Shown: in pieces, positions 12,830-23,990 of the stretch
Numbering within the stretch: position 1 is the stretch's first letter
How the letters are laid out: every line of letters starts with the position of its first letter
Assembly: GCF_026212465.1 (NCBI RefSeq)
Contig: NC_080050.1
Coordinates: 4,592,144 to 4,656,143, forward strand
DNA length: 64,000 nt
From: Amaranthus tricolor
Lineage: Eukaryota; Streptophyta; Magnoliopsida; Caryophyllales; Amaranthaceae
Reading direction: 5' to 3'
Position numbers and translations under genes: made by a program
The notes under the pieces: generated by a model
Told to the model about the DNA's origin: nothing
The model's database searches: none
Seen by the model: only the letters and a program-made list of their open reading frames with translations

Positions 12830-14250
12830 CCAAGATTAAGAAAGTTTTAACATTGTGCTCCCTTCGAATCAATTGTGGAGGTTCATAACAATCTAGGGAT
12901 CCATTATAATTAGAGATTCTTTTAGCTCGCTCTTTGGATACTCCTATTGGTCATAATCCTTCTTATTCTTGGAGTAGTATGTGCTCTTAAGAAAGGAGTT
13001 AGGTGGAAAGTAGGTTTTGGTTGGGATATTTTCGTTTGGTCAGTAGCCTGGCTTGGTACAACATGTACGGGTTTATTGCCCCACTAGGATAGTAAAGTGA
13101 AAGTGAGTTCGATAATAAATGAGGATCATAACACCCAAAATCTTAATTAGATAAATACGATATTGTTTTCCATTTATATTGAGATAATCCAAAAAGTCCA
13201 TACCAGAAATAGTTGTAACAATTAGTGTGGATAGCTAGGAACTTTGGAGGCTTTCATGGTAAAGATGCTTATAGATTGATTGTAGATGATAAAAACCATT
13301 CTTCTAGTTCAAATGGCAAGTGAAGTTATCTTTGAAACTTAATCTTCCTCCAAAAATGAAAAACTTAACTTGGAGAGCAATATTGGATATTATTTCTAAC
13401 AACATTAACCTTTATAAAAAAAAGAGTTTAATGTGACTTATTTTGTATTCTTTGTGGAGAGTTTGATAGGTTATGCACATGTATAAAGATTGCTACTGAA
13501 CTAGGTAGGTTTGGAATAAAGCTTACACCGGCTTCATCAAATAAAACTTTACAATTTTTTGTAGTTGGTGGACGTCTTTATGGATGAAGGACCAAGAGGG
13601 AGAGTAGAAGATTTCACCACTTTAGTGTGACAGCTTTGGGTAGTACATAATGAACTTGTTTTTAAGAAAATCCACATCTCACATCTCATTAAGGCGTGCT
13701 ATAAGCATTCTCTTAACTACTTTATATGGTTGTCGTGTCGCTAAAACACTGCTAGATGTAATCTTAAAAGGGAGAAAGCGTCATGGAGTGTTCCTCCTAT
13801 CGGCACTCTCAAGACGAACTTTGACGTTGTTGTAGATGATTATGGGGACGTGTTTAGTCTTATTGTGGTGATACTTATTGGTTCACATTTAGTTTTATCT
13901 CACGACTATAGAGATTGTTGAAACGCTAACAACTATGTGGAAAGTTGATCTTGTAATTGAACACGAGTGAGAACACCTCATTATATGAGGAGATGACTAA
14001 GGGATCATTCATGTTCTTCAACTAGTATAATTAAGCCAATTTTATTGTTTTTTGATAGTTTAGAGTTAAGACCTTTTGTTTTGTTCCAAATAGTGTAATT
14101 AGGCCGCTCACGGCCTTGCTAAGTGGGCAACTACTAGTTCTTTGGATAAGGTTTAGGTCAATGGTGGTATGTCTTGGATTGTTGACGTTGTTATTGTGGA
14201 TTTCCGTGAGCCCATATTTGGAGTAATGGTTGTATTAGATAATTCTTTAT
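12830..14250 (+). mobile_element. Decayed L1-type LINE 3' part (zinc-binding and RNase H regions)
   Basis: The three plus frames spell broken but recognisable plant L1 segments in the expected order. They are GHNPSYSWSSM near 12950; LNLPPKMKNLTWRAILD near 13340; LFCILCGEFDR near 13440 (reverse-transcriptase zinc-binding region); and GTLKTNFDVVVDDYGDVFS near 13805 (RNase H region). Stops and frameshifts are frequent, so this is an inactive 5'-truncated copy. No poly-A tail or target duplication was identified. Confidence 0.8.
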
Positions 14251-15160
14251 TCAAATATTTTTTTTAAATTTACATTTATTATTTTCAGAATCATTTAAGA
14301 CTACAATTTTTAGTTAAATTTATTGTAATTTGTTATTATCGTGACAAATGTCGATGACATAAATTATTTGTGCACAAGATTATAATAGGTTGGTAAGTTT
14401 TATGAATATGCGTTAAATCTTGTAGTAAATTGGTTTTCCTAGAACTAGTATGAGTTCCATTATTTGTAATTATCAATTTAAGGGTTATGATGTGAATCCT
14501 AAGGATTAGGGATTGTATGATAATCGCTTTACGTTTGACTTTTTGGTTGACTTTTAGATTTTTAGTTGGTGAAATTACCACAATTGTTATTTGGTAAATG
14601 GCTTATTTGATGACTTTTTTGTTGGCTTTTCCACCAAAACTAATACAGATACTACTAAATTATCTCTAATGGATCATCTCCATTTTGCTCATTAGCTTCG
14701 TCTTAACAATATTTATTGTGGAAAATGCATCCTCACATTGTTGTAGAAACAATAATACTTTAAATAAGTAAATAGAAACTTTTTTTTTACCTGTTTTTGT
14801 TAGTTTTTGACATAATAATTTAAAAGTTAAAAGCTTATCAAATTACACCCAAACAACCAAGTTAAAAATTTCCAATTCAATTATACTGCAGTTAAAATTT
14901 TATGGGTTGTAAAATCAAATATCGAAATAATCTTTCAATCTTGGTTTCTTCCTCTTTAGTTCAATTGTTCTTCCTTACTTCCTAATGTAAACTTAGTCCA
15001 TCCAAGTCCAAATAGTCAAGATGACATTTTCCTACCCAAATCTTACGAGGAATCGGTATTTGATTCTTTTGTTTTAAATAGTCCTTTTATTATAAGTCTT
15101 TCTTTGACTAAGTGATGATTAAATTGATAATTTCATATTTTAAAATCAATCTAAGAATAT
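14251..15160. other. Intergenic DNA, no gene seen
   Basis: AT-rich sequence without recognisable coding signatures. It contains the repeat at 14536-14640, listed separately. Confidence 0.5.
14536..14640 (+). repeat. MITE-like repeat, copy 2
   Basis: It matches the minus strand of 340-505 over 'ttggttgacttttag', 'ttagttggt', 'ggtaaatggctta' and 'tttttgttggctttt'. The boundaries are not defined. Confidence 0.45.
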
Positions 15161-15164
15161 AGTA

Positions 15165-15800
15165 TGGTAGACATTTTTATCTAGGTATTTTACATATATA
15201 AGTAGCTATTGTAATAAATATTAAAGGCATTTTATCACTAAAATTAAGTATTTTAATGAGTCATAGTAATTGTTTTATCTGTAAAAATAGGTATTATAAT
15301 GGTTCACTAATAGGAATTTTACATGTACAAGTAAATATTATGATAGTTTATAATAGATGTTTTTATTGAAGTAGGTATTTTAGGGGTGGTTTGGCACATG
15401 ACATTTAAGGAAAGAAATGAGATTTTGTCCCAAAAAACTCAAAGTCCTTATTTGTTTAAAGGAAATGGATTTAGAGAATGAATATAAAAATGAAAAAGTC
15501 CCTAAGAATTAAGTCTTGAACGGAGGGTGGTAATATATTGTGGTAAGACTTTCATTTTTACCTCTTTCTTCCAAGTCCCTAACATGACAACAAAGGATAA
15601 GTTTTTTTATCTTCAAAATCTATCTTAAAAGTTTAATATTAAAATCTCACAAATCCTATTCCGTTATGGCAAACACCTACTTATTTACATTAAAGTATCT
15701 TAATGAGTTATATAAGTTTGTCAATAGAAATCAATTTTTTTATGATTCGTATGATAAACACCTACTTATTTATCTTAAAGTATCTTGATATGTTAAAACA
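15165..15800. repeat. Degenerate minisatellite, left part
   Basis: Units related to 'aggtattttacatatataagta' (15165-15390), and to the inverse 'aaacacctacttatttac' (15669 and 15756, about 87 bp apart), occur here. The same word family forms long arrays at 18952-19640 and 23225-23610. The CACTA insertion lies between this part and the 18.95-kb part. Confidence 0.55.
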
Positions 15801-16085
15801 TTAACTAGATATAAATCTCTTACTTTAATCAACTGATATTTTTTGTTTTTCCGTTTAGTTTTTGCACAATTATCAGAGCAACTTTTGAGTCTCAATATCT
15901 CATAACACACATCATAAAAAATTATAAATTATAAATTATAAATAATAATATATATTTTGAAAGTATACATCAAGACAAATATAACAAGATCTTACATAGA
16001 TTTTATCTCCTAAATCTCTCAAAAACCTTATTTGAATTTTCTCTCCGTAAAGTGAAATATGGGAAGAATATTAAAAAAGAAGGGA

Positions 16086-16100
16086 CACTAGTGGAAAAAA
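16086..16100 (+). repeat. CACTA 5' terminal inverted repeat
   Basis: CACTAGTGGAAAAAA, identical in inverse to 18934-18948. Similarity continues inward to 'ctgctgcg'. Confidence 0.92.
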
Positions 16101-16169
16101 AACGTATCTGCTGCGTGACATTTGTTGTGGTTTTTAGCAAACGCAATATTAAATAGCATAAAATAATTA

Positions 16170-16310
16170 GAAAAAAAATAAAGATTAAATGCTGCGGTTT
16201 CTTGATGCTCGCAGCAAATAAGGTGTTTATATGCTGCGCTTTTATTTAGCTCGTAGCAATTAAGTCCCTATATGCTGTAGCTTTTTTTGGCCCACAGCAA
16301 ATAACTGTTT
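16170..16310. repeat. CACTA 5' subterminal repeats
   Basis: Alternating 'atgctgcggttt' and 'cgcagcaaataag' words occur at about 16188, 16211, 16231 and 16272. They mirror the denser 3' cluster and are the likely transposase-binding sites by analogy with En/Spm. Confidence 0.65.
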
Positions 16311-16606
16311 CATCTCTTATAAATTAAAAACCCGCCTTTTAACGTTTCCTTTTCATAAACCCTTAAAGTACTGTTGCATAAACCCACAAAAACACGAACT
16401 GTTTCATCATCTTCTTCCTTCACACTTCATTTTTTCTTCAAACCCACAAAATTTCATCATCTTCATCTTCATCTTGCTACTGTCTTCAAACCCGCCTTTA
16501 ACTTGCTATTGTTCATCTTGCTACTTCTTCGTTCCATTTCTTTAATATTCCATTGTTTGCTTTAAAAACCCACAAAAAAGTTTGCTTCAAACCCACAAAA
16601 AAATTT

Positions 16607-16650
16607 GCTTCTTCTTCTTTTTCTTCTTCTTCTTCTTCTTCTTCTTCATT
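16607..16650 (+). repeat. (TTC)n microsatellite inside the CACTA element
   Basis: A nearly pure run of ttc triplets interrupted by 'ttttt'. Confidence 0.85.
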
Positions 16651-17311
16651 TGCTTTAAAAACCCACGAAAAGTTCAAGGTATTTCGTTTGTTTTTGTTTT
16701 TTGTTTTTTTTTTTGAGAAATGGTTACAATTACTAATTTTGTTTTTCTTGTTTAATTGTAGGTCACATTGTAGCTATTTTTCATCTAGATACACAAGGTA
16801 ATTTCGTTTGATTTCAATTTTCATTGTTTTTCAAAGTTTTAGGGTTAAATCATGTTGTTTATTATTTATAGTTTAAATGTGTTTATTTAGAATGTATTAG
16901 TTGTTAATATTACATTTGTCCAAGTTTGTATTATTATTATGTTAATTATTTTGTTTTATATGTATGAATATTAATATGAATGTTAATTAATTAGTTGTCC
17001 AAATTTATGAATGTGATTTTTTTATTGTTTTTATATGATGTTAGTATTAGTTGTTAGTATCAATGTTAATAATGATTATTAGAATAAATATAATTTGAAC
17101 AATTTAAAAAAAGTTGTATTATTAGAGTTAAAACAATGTTGTTATTAGAATATATATATTTTTTGAATAATTTATAGATTATGAAGGTTAATTATTGTAA
17201 ATTAGGGTTAAATGAATGATTATTACTTAATTTTGTGGTTAAATTAGGGTTAAGTATATATGTTAAAAAGTGATTATTAATTTTGTTTTGAATTAATGAA
17301 TCATACTTAGG

Positions 17312-18046
17312 ATGACAAAAGCTCGTTCTTGGATGTATGGAAGCATTGAATCGTCAAAATTTAATGACGACGTATTAGAATTTTGTAGTATTGCCGTTGA
17401 ACATCAAGTTAGGACAGAGGGAGTTGGTTTTTATTGCCCATGTGTCAAGTGTGGCAATGTATCAAAGATAGATAGTGTTAATATCCTTAGGGAGCACATA
17501 CTTTGATGTGGTTTTAGGCCTTAATATCATGTTTGGGTTTGACATGGTGAGGAGGGAGTTTACAAAGAAAAAAGTATTGTTGAGAATGTCAATAATGTGG
17601 ATGTCAATGAGGATGTAGTAAATTGTGTTGATGGGTATGAGATAGATGAAGAGAACTTCAATAAGGATGTAGATCGTGTTGATGAGATGATGGAGGAAGT
17701 CGAGGATGAGTTAGGAAAACGTCCTCGTGTTTTTGACTTGTTGACAGAGGCTTCTCAAAAGCCTTTGTACCCTAGATGTACAAAGTTCACCAAACTAACA
17801 GCCGTGTTGACAATTTTCAACATTAAGTCAAAGTTCAATTGGAGTGACGCTAGTTTCACAATGTTATTAGAAGCGTTAGGTGAGATGCTTCCTAAGGGAA
17901 ATGAACTTCCAAAGTTGACATATTATGCCAAAAAGCTCATGTGTCCTTTCGGCTTAGACTACCAGAAGATTCATGCGTATTCGAATGATTGTGTTGAAAT
18001 GGTTAGAATTGAAAATCACAGTCATATGCTTGAAATTACGTGCTAA
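17312..18046 (+). pseudogene. CACTA transposase remnant (transposase-associated domain plus TNP2 N-part)
   Basis: The first segment (17312-17506) reads MTKARSWMYGSIESSKFNDD and then YCPCVKCGN, the cysteine-bearing transposase-associated domain found at the N-terminus of plant CACTA proteins. A stop follows. The next open segment (17597-18046) carries an acidic stretch and then RVFDLLTEASQKPLYPRCTK, FNWSDASFTMLLEALGEMLP and LTYYAKKLMCPFGLDYQKIH, typical of the start of TNP2. The protein stops long before the catalytic core. A small exon-like pair at about 18128-18180 and 18292-18395 continues with an unrecognised product ending in YLANLCVW. The coding region is internally deleted. Confidence 0.85.
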
Positions 18047-18427
18047 GTTGCGATTTTAAGGATTTTAAGCGTTTTTGGCACTAACATAAGATAATAGCGT
18101 TATTGAGGCTACTACACTCTCAAATATATGGATGATCTCTTACAAGCCGTGAAGAACGTTGGAGTCGAAAATATTGATGCCGTAAGTATTTGTTACGTTC
18201 TTGAATTACATTATTATATATTTACTATTGGTAAAATCTAATGTTTATGTATCATATAAACTTTTTTAATTATTTCATATAATATTATAGGTTTTATACG
18301 ACACGCCAAGGGAAACACGCACTTTGAGAGATGGGGAAATGTGCGAATTGAAAGACAAGATTTCCGTGTATCTTGCTAATTTATGTGTTTGGTAATTAAT
18401 GTAATTAGTTTAGATTTAGGACTTTTG

Positions 18428-18432
<5 letters not shown>

Positions 18433-18470
<38 letters not shown>
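18433..18470. repeat. (TA)n microsatellite
   Basis: About 19 consecutive AT dinucleotides inside the CACTA element. Confidence 0.95.
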
Positions 18471-18474
<4 letters not shown>

Positions 18475-18644
18475 AATTATATATGTATTTGTTTATTACG
18501 TATTATATATATGATCGAGAGTGTATATATATATTAGTTGGTGATTGTTGGTGATAATTGGTGATTATATATATTTGCAATATCATTTATTACATTGTAA
18601 ATTATCATTGAATTTTTAATAAAACAAAAAAAATAAAAAAATAT

Positions 18645-18933
18645 ATATATGCTATATGTTGTGGTTCACCCAAAACCGCAGCATATAGTGTATTTTTTGA
18701 TTTTTAAAACACACTATATGCTGCGATTTTGGGTAAACCACAGCATATAGTCTATTTTTTTTAAAATCGAAAAATACACTATATGCTGCGGTTCCCCAAA
18801 AACAGCAGCATATAGTACACTTTTGTGCCACGGTTTTAAACCGCAGCATTTAAAATAGACCATCTGCTGTTTTCACTAATGCTTGGGGCCAAAACCGCAA
18901 CATATTATGGCAAAAAAATCGCAGCAAATGATG
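18645..18933. repeat. CACTA 3' subterminal repeat cluster
   Basis: At least seven copies of 'atatgctgcggtt' or its inverse 'aaccgcagcatat' occur, some paired head to head so that the region can fold into long hairpins. Confidence 0.85.
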
Positions 18934-18948
18934 TTTTTTCCACTAGTG
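18934..18948 (-). repeat. CACTA 3' terminal inverted repeat
   Basis: TTTTTTCCACTAGTG, the exact inverse of 16086-16100, followed by the GGA target duplication. Confidence 0.92.
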
Positions 18949-18951
18949 GGA

Positions 18952-19640
18952 GTACTATAAAACACCTACTAAGTAGTTAAATATATCTACTTATTATCTT
19001 GCACGATCAACGAATTGCAAACTCATACTGGAACGCCTACTATAAATAGTTAAAATGTCTACTTATTATCTTGCAAAATGAAGAAGCTGAAAACTCCTAT
19101 TATAATACTTTAAAATACCTACTGTAAGTAGTGAGCAAAAACACATGTTATATCGAGTTCAAATGCCTACTATAACTATAGTTTAAGTGTCTACTATAAC
19201 TAGTTTTAATGTCTACTTCAACTATTAAAAATGTCTACTTTAGTATTTAAACACATACGTCAGTATGATATAAACATTTATTTCTATATGCAAAAACGCA
19301 TACTGTAGCTATATACCTACGTCACTATTTAAAATGCCTACTCTCGTATGAAAAAAATACTTAATTTAATATACAAAATATTTACTATGGTACACAAATA
19401 AACCTATTTCGGTATACAAAACACCTACTATAACAATCTAAAAATGCTTACTTCAACTATTTAACAATACCTTTTATAGCTAGTTTAAAATGTTCTAAAT
19501 TGTTTAAAATGTCTACTTTATTAGAAACAAAATATCCACTTTAATATGCAAAAACACCTGCTATGACTTTTTCAAATAGCCACATGCCTTGTTCAAATGC
19601 CTACTAAAATATGCAAAAATACGTATTAGAACTAGATTAA
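18952..19640. repeat. Degenerate minisatellite, right part
   Basis: Some 25 diverged units of about 20-30 bp are built on 'aaatgcctactataacta'. They alternate 'cctact', 'tctact' and 'aaaatg' words. The units are too diverged for a fixed period by eye. The block directly continues the flank broken by the CACTA insertion. Confidence 0.7.
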
Positions 19641-19867
19641 TCGCCAACTATACAACTGCAAATAGAGAAAATTATGGGATAAGTAAACATTGTGAAAGCT
19701 TCAAAACTTAAGCATATTTTCAATCTTAACTCTAGTAAACCTAATCATGTTTTGTATAGTTAGCAAATTTCAATCTTGTGATCCTCTCTTTAAGTATTCT
19801 AGCACGTCTCATATGTGGCCGTTTCAATATTAGGACGCTGCATATGAGACAACTCACTATAATCTCA

Positions 19868-20215
19868 TACTATTTAAAAGCGTTCACATGTAGCTAAAAA
19901 CTGTCACATATAGCTTAAAATTGAATGCATACAGTTTAAAATCATATATAGCTTAAAATCAATCACATAGAGCTTAAAATTGACCACAATGGTGCTTACC
20001 ATTGATCTCTTCCATGCTTCTTTAATTAGATGAGAATAATAGTTTATCTATTAGTAAAAAAATTATATAGTAATAATGATCACTTACACCTTAATAACAA
20101 TCACATATGACTTAAGAATTTACACGTATATGATAAAATGAAAAATATAGTGTAAACTTAAATCTACAAAATCAATCTCATATAACTTAAAACCAAGCAC
20201 ATATAGCTTGGACTC
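19868..20215. repeat. Degenerate array of 'cacatatagcttaaaat' units
   Basis: About ten units of roughly 20 bp: 'cacatgtagctaaaa', 'cacatatagcttaaaattg', 'catatatagcttaaaatc' and 'cacatagagcttaaaattg'. The array stops about 300 bp before the NDPK1 TATA box. Confidence 0.75.
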
Positions 20216-20476
20216 GTTCTATTAATGAACGGTTCTAAACAAAAATTTGTGTAGATATTCATATTTTTTTCATATTGATAAACGATCCTAAATAAGAATT
20301 TATGTAGATCTTCATATTTTTTTAATTTATTTCTTTTTCCAATTTGTTTGAAATTGTCAACTCAAATGAGAACCATATTTTTATCACCCAATCCATAAAA
20401 TCCCAAATTATAATACCCATGTTTATGGCATTACTGGCCGCAATTTATAAGCATATTCCGAAAATTCCTATCTAAA

Positions 20477-20527
20477 TTAGGGTTAGGGTTTTGAATCTGC
20501 GTCTCCCGTGTCCCATATATATATATA
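20477..20527 (+). promoter_or_regulatory. NDPK1 core promoter: telo-box and TATA box
   Basis: Two overlapping telo-box words, 'ttagggttagggtttt' (20477-20492), precede a TATATATATA box (20515-20527). The start codon is at 20631, leaving a leader of roughly 75-85 nt if transcription starts about 30 bp after the TATA box. Telo-boxes are known upstream of plant genes active in growing cells. Confidence 0.7.
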
Positions 20528-20630
20528 CGCTTTCTAAATCCTACCGTCTTATTCTACTCATAATATACCATCATAGAACTTTTCTTCTCTGCCTCCTTCA
20601 TTGATTTTCACAGCAGATTATTATTCAAAA

Positions 20631-22736
20631 ATGGAGCAGACTTTTATCATGATCAAGCCTGATGGTGTCCAAAGAGGACTGGTTCGTTTATTCATTTTTC
20701 CATTCAATTTTTATTTGAATTGATTTCGAATTTTCGCTCGGAAGATCAATTTAGATTTTGCTTAGAGGAAAAATTCTTCTGAAGTGGGTTTGAGAGGGAA
20801 TTTATTATTGCCTATAGTGGTTTCGAATCATAATTAATTTGTTAATTTGATTGAATATTCAGTTGGTTAATGTGAATTATGAGATTTGCTTAAATTAGTG
20901 ATTGATTTTAGTTTATGTTGTGATTGAAATAATTTTTTAATGTGTAGATTGGTGAAATTATCAGCAGATTTGAGAAGAAGGGATTTTCATTGAAAGGTAT
21001 GTATATTGCAATGAGCATAATTTAATCTGCTTTCATTACCCTTTAATGATTACAATATTTTATAATCTGATTTGATTTAGTCTTATTTGAACATGGAAAA
21101 TGGTGTTAGGTACGAGGATTTTATATGATAAGAAGTATTATACGATTTATAATGTTATGATCTTACAATTTTACCCTGTTTGATAATCAAAAGTTAATAC
21201 TATAGTTTATTATGGAATATTTGATCTGCTTTAATTCCCCTTTAATGATTACAATAATCATAATCTGTTAGTTTCTAATGATTTATTCCTATTTGAACAT
21301 TAAAATTGGTGTTAGGTATGAGGATTTGACATGGTAATATTGTATGATTTATAATGTCACGATCTTACAATTTAACTTTGTTATTAAAAGTTAAAACACT
21401 AGTTTATTATGGATATGGTGTTAATTATGATGATGTGACAAATCTGCCGGGATGTTTTGATTTCACTTTAAGTTTTTGATGATTATGCTTATCTGTGTAT
21501 GAAAAATCTACATGAACTTGGTCATTCCCTTGTTTTCAGCACCTGTTTTAAGCTTTTAGCTTTGTTTTGTGTTTGTTTGTTGATGAATGATCTTTTGTCT
21601 TTTTGTAGCTTTGAAACTTGTCAATGTGGAACGCGCTTTTGCCGAGAAGCACTATGCTGACTTGTCGGCCAAACCCTTCTTCAATGGTTTGGTTGAGTAC
21701 ATTGTTTCCGGACCTGTGGTTGCTATGGTCTGGGAAGGTAAGGGCGTTGTCGCCACTGGCAGGAAGATTATTGGAGCCACCAACCCTCTTGCTTCTGAGC
21801 CTGGAACTATCCGTGGAGATTTTGCCATTGACATCGGCAGGTACTTGTGTTTGTCATTCTTGCTTTTGCTTACTTATTGAAAGCTAAGTACATTTAGTGA
21901 TTTGTTAACTGTGGAGCTTGTACAGTTCTGGATTTCTGATCTTGAAACTGAATCTCCTGTTTGCTTTATATGCTGCTAAATTGATTATCGTAACACCAGC
22001 TGCCTTTTCTGGTGGATATGGGAGGGAGTACAACCGGGTCATTTGTTGTGACAACTTTTTCATACTCTTTTGTTAAAAAAGTTTTTCTAAAGTACTCCGT
22101 ATAAATTATAATATCTTTTGACAAGTGTAATCGGTACTAAATGTTGAGAATGGTAATGGAAAGTTGGTGTAATTTTAAAAGGACTGTCTTTTGACAAGTT
22201 TAATGGTCGTGTTTATTTTCCTTCAACAATCTCATTTTATTCACAAAATTCATTCTATTGTATTACCGTTGAAAATGTGTTATTGTGCTATTAGGTGGTA
22301 ATGAAAAATTGTGAAAAAAAACCTTTTTTATGATCAAACTTTCATTATAATGACATTGTTCATATGAAAATATGTACAAATCATTCTCATTACAACCAAT
22401 TAGTAATGATAACTAAACGGGCTGTTAGGGTCTATATACACCTAGTTGATAATGTGCATCTAACACTGAAATACAGCGCTTGGGCTTTAGCGAAATATGT
22501 TGATTGGAGTTTTGCATCAATGCTCAACATTCTAGTTTCTTATTATTATGTTGATCAGCTAAAATAGTTTTTTCTGCTTATTTTTTGTATTTTGGTTTTG
22601 ACAAAACTAATGTTTTTGCAGAAATGTCATCCATGGAAGTGACTCTGTTGAGAGCGCAACAAAGGAGATTGCTCTATGGTTCCCTGAGGGTGTCGTCTGC
22701 TGGCAGAGCAGCCTTCACTCATGGATTTACGAGTAG
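20631..22736 (+). CDS. NDPK1: Nucleoside diphosphate kinase 1
   Basis: Four exons: 20631-20681, 20948-20996, 21609-21840 and 22622-22736. They join in phase to 148 codons, the standard cytosolic NDPK length. The product begins [17 protein letters not shown] and contains KPDGVQRG near the N-terminus, [20 protein letters not shown] and [14 protein letters not shown]. The active-site loop NVIHGSD has the phosphorylated histidine at residue 115. It ends [11 protein letters not shown]. The enzyme transfers the gamma phosphate of ATP to other nucleoside diphosphates through the phosphohistidine. There is no transit peptide, so it is the cytosolic type I form. Intron 3 contains a MITE (22128-22430). 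No disruption is seen. Confidence 0.96.
22128..22430. mobile_element. MITE family M2, copy A (NDPK1 intron 3)
   Basis: About 300 bp. The 3' end 'gtaatgataactaaacgggc' inverts to 'gcccgtttagttatcatta', and the 5' end reads 'tcggtactaaatg'. Internal blocks such as 'gaatggtaatggaaa' and 'ttatgatcaaactttcatt' recur in copies at 38.9, 40.6 and 42.0 kb. The ends are imprecise. Confidence 0.65.
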
Positions 22737-23164
22737 ACGTTTTACCTACATGGAAATATATTGCCTGCCAATCCTTAGGGATTCAATCTAGCGTAGTGCT
22801 GGCAACTATATTGCAAGAACATGTTTGGCTGAGTAGACCTTATGTTTGTGTGCTTTTATCTCGATAGACTTCTATTTTTTTTTTGTTTATGTGCGTCATA
22901 AAAACTGTTTAGCATTATCGCCTTGGGTGCGTTGAGTGAAATTTGTGTTCTTATTCGATATTGAAATATTTCCTGATTTCTACTTAGCATTATACTATGT
23001 TGTCTGTAAATGAAGTTTGTTTTAATTGTTTTGGTCGAGTGTTGAACGATCAGAACATTGTTGGTGTTGATAAATTGAGCTAAATTTAGTGATAAAATAG
23101 TGAACCTTGGAAGGCACACCTTAAGGCCCGAGCTTGTGGCTCCTTGTACAGAAGGTAAATAGGT
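22737..23164. other. NDPK1 3' UTR and flank
   Basis: Presumed 3' UTR followed by unremarkable sequence. No second gene is seen. Confidence 0.5.
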
Positions 23165-23990
23165 CATTAGCCGGTCTCCTGAGAGATCGTCTCTTTAAGA
23201 GACATTTGTCAGGCTAACCAATTAAATCTTAATGTTCACTTATTGAATCTTTAATGCCTACTTATATTATTCTTAATATTTACTTACATTATCTTTAATG
23301 CTTATTTATAATATATATTTAATGCCCACCGAAAAAGTACTTACTATGCGTATTTACAATATATACTTAATGCCCAACGAAAAAGTACTCAATGCGTTTT
23401 TACAATATATACTTAATGCTCATCGAAAAAGTACTTACAATGTCTACTTGCAATATGCTTAATGCTTGCCGAGAAACTTAGCCTATTTACTTACTATATT
23501 CCTAATGCATACCTATAATATGTTTAATGCCTACATATAATATACTTAATGCCCACCGAGTAAGTATTTTAAGTATTTAAAATATTCTAAATGCCTACTT
23601 ATAATATTCTTAACACAAAAACTTGGACGAGATCGTTGCAAGTTAAGATGAAGTGTGGGCCGGCCCATTTCACGCACGTGTAACAACATTTCAATTTTAT
23701 GGGCAATTATCAATTTTGACCTTAAAGGTATTAATTTTCAAAATTGATACCTTTAAAATAAAAGTTGATACCTTTTAAGATCAAAATTAAACAATGCCCA
23801 AAAATAAAAAAAATACCCAAGTTGTTAAACGCGTAAATTGGGTCAGTCTAAATTGACGGTGTCATTATGAGGCCGTCTCGTTCAACACTAGCTGTATTCT
23901 TAATGCCTATCAAAAACTTACTCTATTTTTTTTTGGGCCTGCCCAATTAAAATAGTTTGTTAAAAAACCGTCTCTCATAGGAATTTGTGA
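23165..23990. repeat. Repeat block with minisatellite core and 'cgtctctt'-type ends
   Basis: The left end 'gagagatcgtctctttaaga' and the right end 'aaccgtctctcataggaatt' resemble terminal motifs seen elsewhere in the window. Between 23225 and 23610 about 15 units of 'taatgcctacttataatat' recur, some with 'cccaccgaaaaagtactta'. Whether the whole block is one element is not proven. Confidence 0.55.

Larger units (their letters stand above)
16086..18948 (+). mobile_element. CACTA (En/Spm) transposon, non-autonomous
   Basis: The 2,863-bp element begins CACTAGTGGAAAAAA and ends with its exact inverse TTTTTTCCACTAGTG. Both flanks carry the same 3-mer GGA (16083-16085 and 18949-18951), the 3-bp duplication made by CACTA transposases. 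Subterminal 'tatgctgcggtt' repeats occur in both orientations at both ends. Inside are remnants of a transposase-associated domain and of a TNP2-type transposase on the plus strand. The transposase is truncated, so the copy cannot move by itself. Confidence 0.93.

Noticed and set aside
20477..20492. Interstitial telomere repeat
   Set aside because: Only two TTAGGG-like words are present, in a promoter position; a telo-box regulatory site explains them better than a telomere relic.
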